This document shows positions 62,556 through 64,000 of a stretch of DNA of 64,000 bases, piece by piece. Position 1 is the stretch's first letter. Each line of letters starts with the position of its first letter. Source of the DNA: Epithemia pelagica (lineage: Eukaryota > Bacillariophyta > Bacillariophyceae > Surirellales > Surirellaceae); NCBI GenBank assembly GCA_946965045.2, contig OX337228.1:1798001-1862000 (forward strand), in the 5' to 3' direction. A model generated the notes under the pieces. The model saw only the letters and a list, made by a program, of their open reading frames with translations. It did not search any database and was not told the DNA's origin. Both the position numbers and the translations under genes were made by a program.

Positions 62556-63356
62556 TATTTTCAATTTTGAAACCCTGTTAACTTACTTTGTTCGAGTAAA
62601 GTTAGATTCCAAATCCAGTTAACTACTCCGAGTTAGGAGTAATCGATAACTTTGACCCAACATTTCAAAAAATCTTCTTGCTCTATCGTCTTTTCAAAAA
62701 CACTTTGCTTCGTCCTATTCCAGGTAGGAGTAAGGTAGTTCCTACTCCTCTAGCTAGAGGAGCTAGCTAGGAGAAATAGGAGTAGGAGCTGTCGGATGGA
62801 AGTGCAGACGAGGATTGAAGCGGATGCTAGGCCAGACCAGGTACATTAGAATTGAGTCTATTGCTGAATGTACTCGGTACTCGTAGTTAACGAATATCGG
62901 AGAAATTGTGGAAGCCGAAACCCACCCGTTCTTCGACCAGCATCGAATCCTTTTTCTCCGACACGTTTTGATTGGTGCCATCTGAAAACGTTGGTATGAC
63001 GTGTCGCTGGAACTGTGTTGGTCAGAGCATTGGTTGTGCGACCCGTCGATGGGCATCTGCACATCGGCCAGCACTTTGTGACAACACGCCCACGTAGTGT
63101 GCCAATCACGCGACACCGGCTGTTTTTCATGCCAACACCACCTATGCGAAAACACGGCCACGCTGCAGCAGAAACACGCGATCAGAAAACAAGAGAAGGC
63201 AAATTGAAACTACGGGGAGTGGCTATTGGCACCAAGGAAAGCCAATACAGTACAGAGACATCCGAATCCGATGTCGTAATCGTTTAGTATTCCACATTCC
63301 ACTATAACAACAGGCATGTTTGTTGCGTGCAAGAAAGCACAGAGGAGGAGAAGCAG
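62556..63356. repeat. Intergenic region with AGGAGTA/TACTCCT hairpins
   Basis: AGGAGTA occurs at 62635-62641, 62726-62732 and 62778-62784, with TACTCCT at 62743-62749. CTCCTCTAGCTAGAGGAG at 62745-62762 is a perfect palindrome. The copies can fold into several nested stems. No gene is supported in the rest. Confidence 0.6.
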
Positions 63357-64000
63357 ATGAATGATAACAATTCTGGAACAGAGCGTCTCCTGAGAATGAC
63401 ATCTACACCAGCAACCACAACAATATCCAACAAAAGCAGCAACAACATGTCGTTGAAACGAGGCATGCCAGGATTGCCTGAGGGAGGAGGAGGACCCATT
63501 GTTAAGTTACGGCGAGTGGCAACTGCCGTTAACGTTGGAAGCCGCGAATGGTTTGCCAATGGACAAGTAACTTCGTGCCCTTCTCCACGTCCACCCACCT
63601 TGTCGATACAGACTCCCTCCTCAACAACAGTCGTCGTGCCTCGAGTGGCCAAAAGTAATCCCTTGGTGGTGCGAGAGGATGAGGATGAATCCGACTCGGA
63701 TTATTCGTCTTCTTCGTATTCGTCTTGTGACGACGTTGATGGAGATGATGAAAACGATATCGAATCGGTGTGGCAGTCCGCTTTTTCACAATCCGATTCT
63801 GTGGGATCGACTGCCACCTTAACGCTGGCTCAAGGCGCGCAACGACAACGAATGGCACAACATCACTTACTCAATCTACAACGTGCCAACTACAGCAGTG
63901 CATCCACTCCGGTACTAAGTGGCAGTAGACAACTGCAACAAAAGGTTACACTGGTACATCCCCGGAGCTCCAGGTTCAGAAGTCTTTTAATACAACAACC
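63357..64000 (+). CDS. 5' part of a Ser-rich acidic protein gene, continues beyond the window
   Basis: A frame opening at ATG 63357 (MNDNNSGTERLLRMTSTPAT) is open through the last base, 214 codons, with a stop (TAG at 63285-63287) upstream in frame. It has a Gly-rich short run, then VVPRVAKSNPLVVRED, an acidic Ser/Asp stretch (EDEDESDSDYSSSSYSSC ... GDDENDIES), then VTLVHPRSSRFRSLL. It looks disordered and nuclear. No domain is visible yet. Length, composition and position after a clear 5' stop argue for a real gene cut by the window edge. Confidence 0.55.
   Translation, partial: MNDNNSGTERLLRMTSTPATTTISNKSSNNMSLKRGMPGLPEGGGGPIVKLRRVATAVNVGSREWFANGQVTSCPSPRPPTLSIQTPSSTTVVVPRVAKSNPLVVREDEDESDSDYSSSSYSSCDDVDGDDENDIESVWQSAFSQSDSVGSTATLTLAQGAQRQRMAQHHLLNLQRANYSSASTPVLSGSRQLQQKVTLVHPRSSRFRSLLIQQ

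Noticed and set aside
63015-63287. 90-codon frame before the last gene
   Set aside because: It overlaps an opposite-strand frame of similar length and neither shows a motif; ends before the credible start at 63357.
1-64000. tRNA genes and rRNA in the spacers
   Set aside because: I looked for a T-arm GGTTCGAATCC pattern and clover-leaf stems and saw none; a covariance-model scan would be needed to exclude them.

Overview
This is nuclear DNA of a diatom, probably a raphid pennate (inference). The evidence is short spliceosomal introns (about 60-300 nt, GT-AG), four predicted proteins with a signal peptide followed by an ASAF-like cleavage site typical of secondary red plastids (light-harvesting protein, SecA, SET protein, large repeat protein), poly-Thr/Ser/Asn low-complexity linkers, and Ty1/copia elements resembling diatom CoDi elements. 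I could run no database search, so family calls rest on motifs I recognise.

Layout. 0.5-5 kb: a four-exon URC1/GTP cyclohydrolase II-like gene, a three-exon light-harvesting gene (perhaps RedCAP) on the minus strand, and a TLDc-domain gene. 5.57-20.69 kb: two nested copia retrotransposons. The outer one (197-bp LTRs, target duplication CTTCC) is interrupted inside its integrase by an inner one (758-bp LTRs, target duplication CTTAG). The inner copy carries an extra 251-aa ORF between the 5' LTR and gag. 20.9-28.5 kb: a histidine phosphatase, a nuclear plastid-type SecA, and a 732-aa RNase H/zinc-finger ORF from a LINE-like element. 28.7-37.7 kb: divergent RPS4 and RPS13, a hypothetical secreted or plastid protein, a TruA/PUS1-like pseudouridine synthase fused to a 2-oxoglutarate oxygenase-like domain, and a four-exon PCID2/Thp1 homologue. 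37.9-41.3 kb: two tail-to-tail beta-lactamase-like serine hydrolases sharing a near-identical tract. 42-51.5 kb: a RING-H2 protein, a ZCCHC9-like zinc-knuckle protein, an 899-aa Ala/Lys-rich repeat protein, RPS18, a SET protein and a small membrane protein. 51.9-64 kb: a bromodomain protein, a thioredoxin-like 2Fe-2S protein, a type I membrane protein, RPL11, a RING protein, and the 5' part of a gene that leaves the window.

How the genes relate. Four cytosolic ribosomal protein genes lie within about 32 kb, and two of them (RPS4, RPS18) have the start codon split AT|G by an intron. Several genes serve the plastid. Gene order is otherwise mixed, with many divergent pairs sharing 200-500 bp promoters. 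The points most worth checking are the pseudouridine synthase/oxygenase fusion lacking its catalytic Asp, the nuclear SecA, the extra retrotransposon ORF with its tRNA-Asn-like primer site, the beta-lactamase conversion tract, and a duplicated C-terminal domain in the 899-aa protein.
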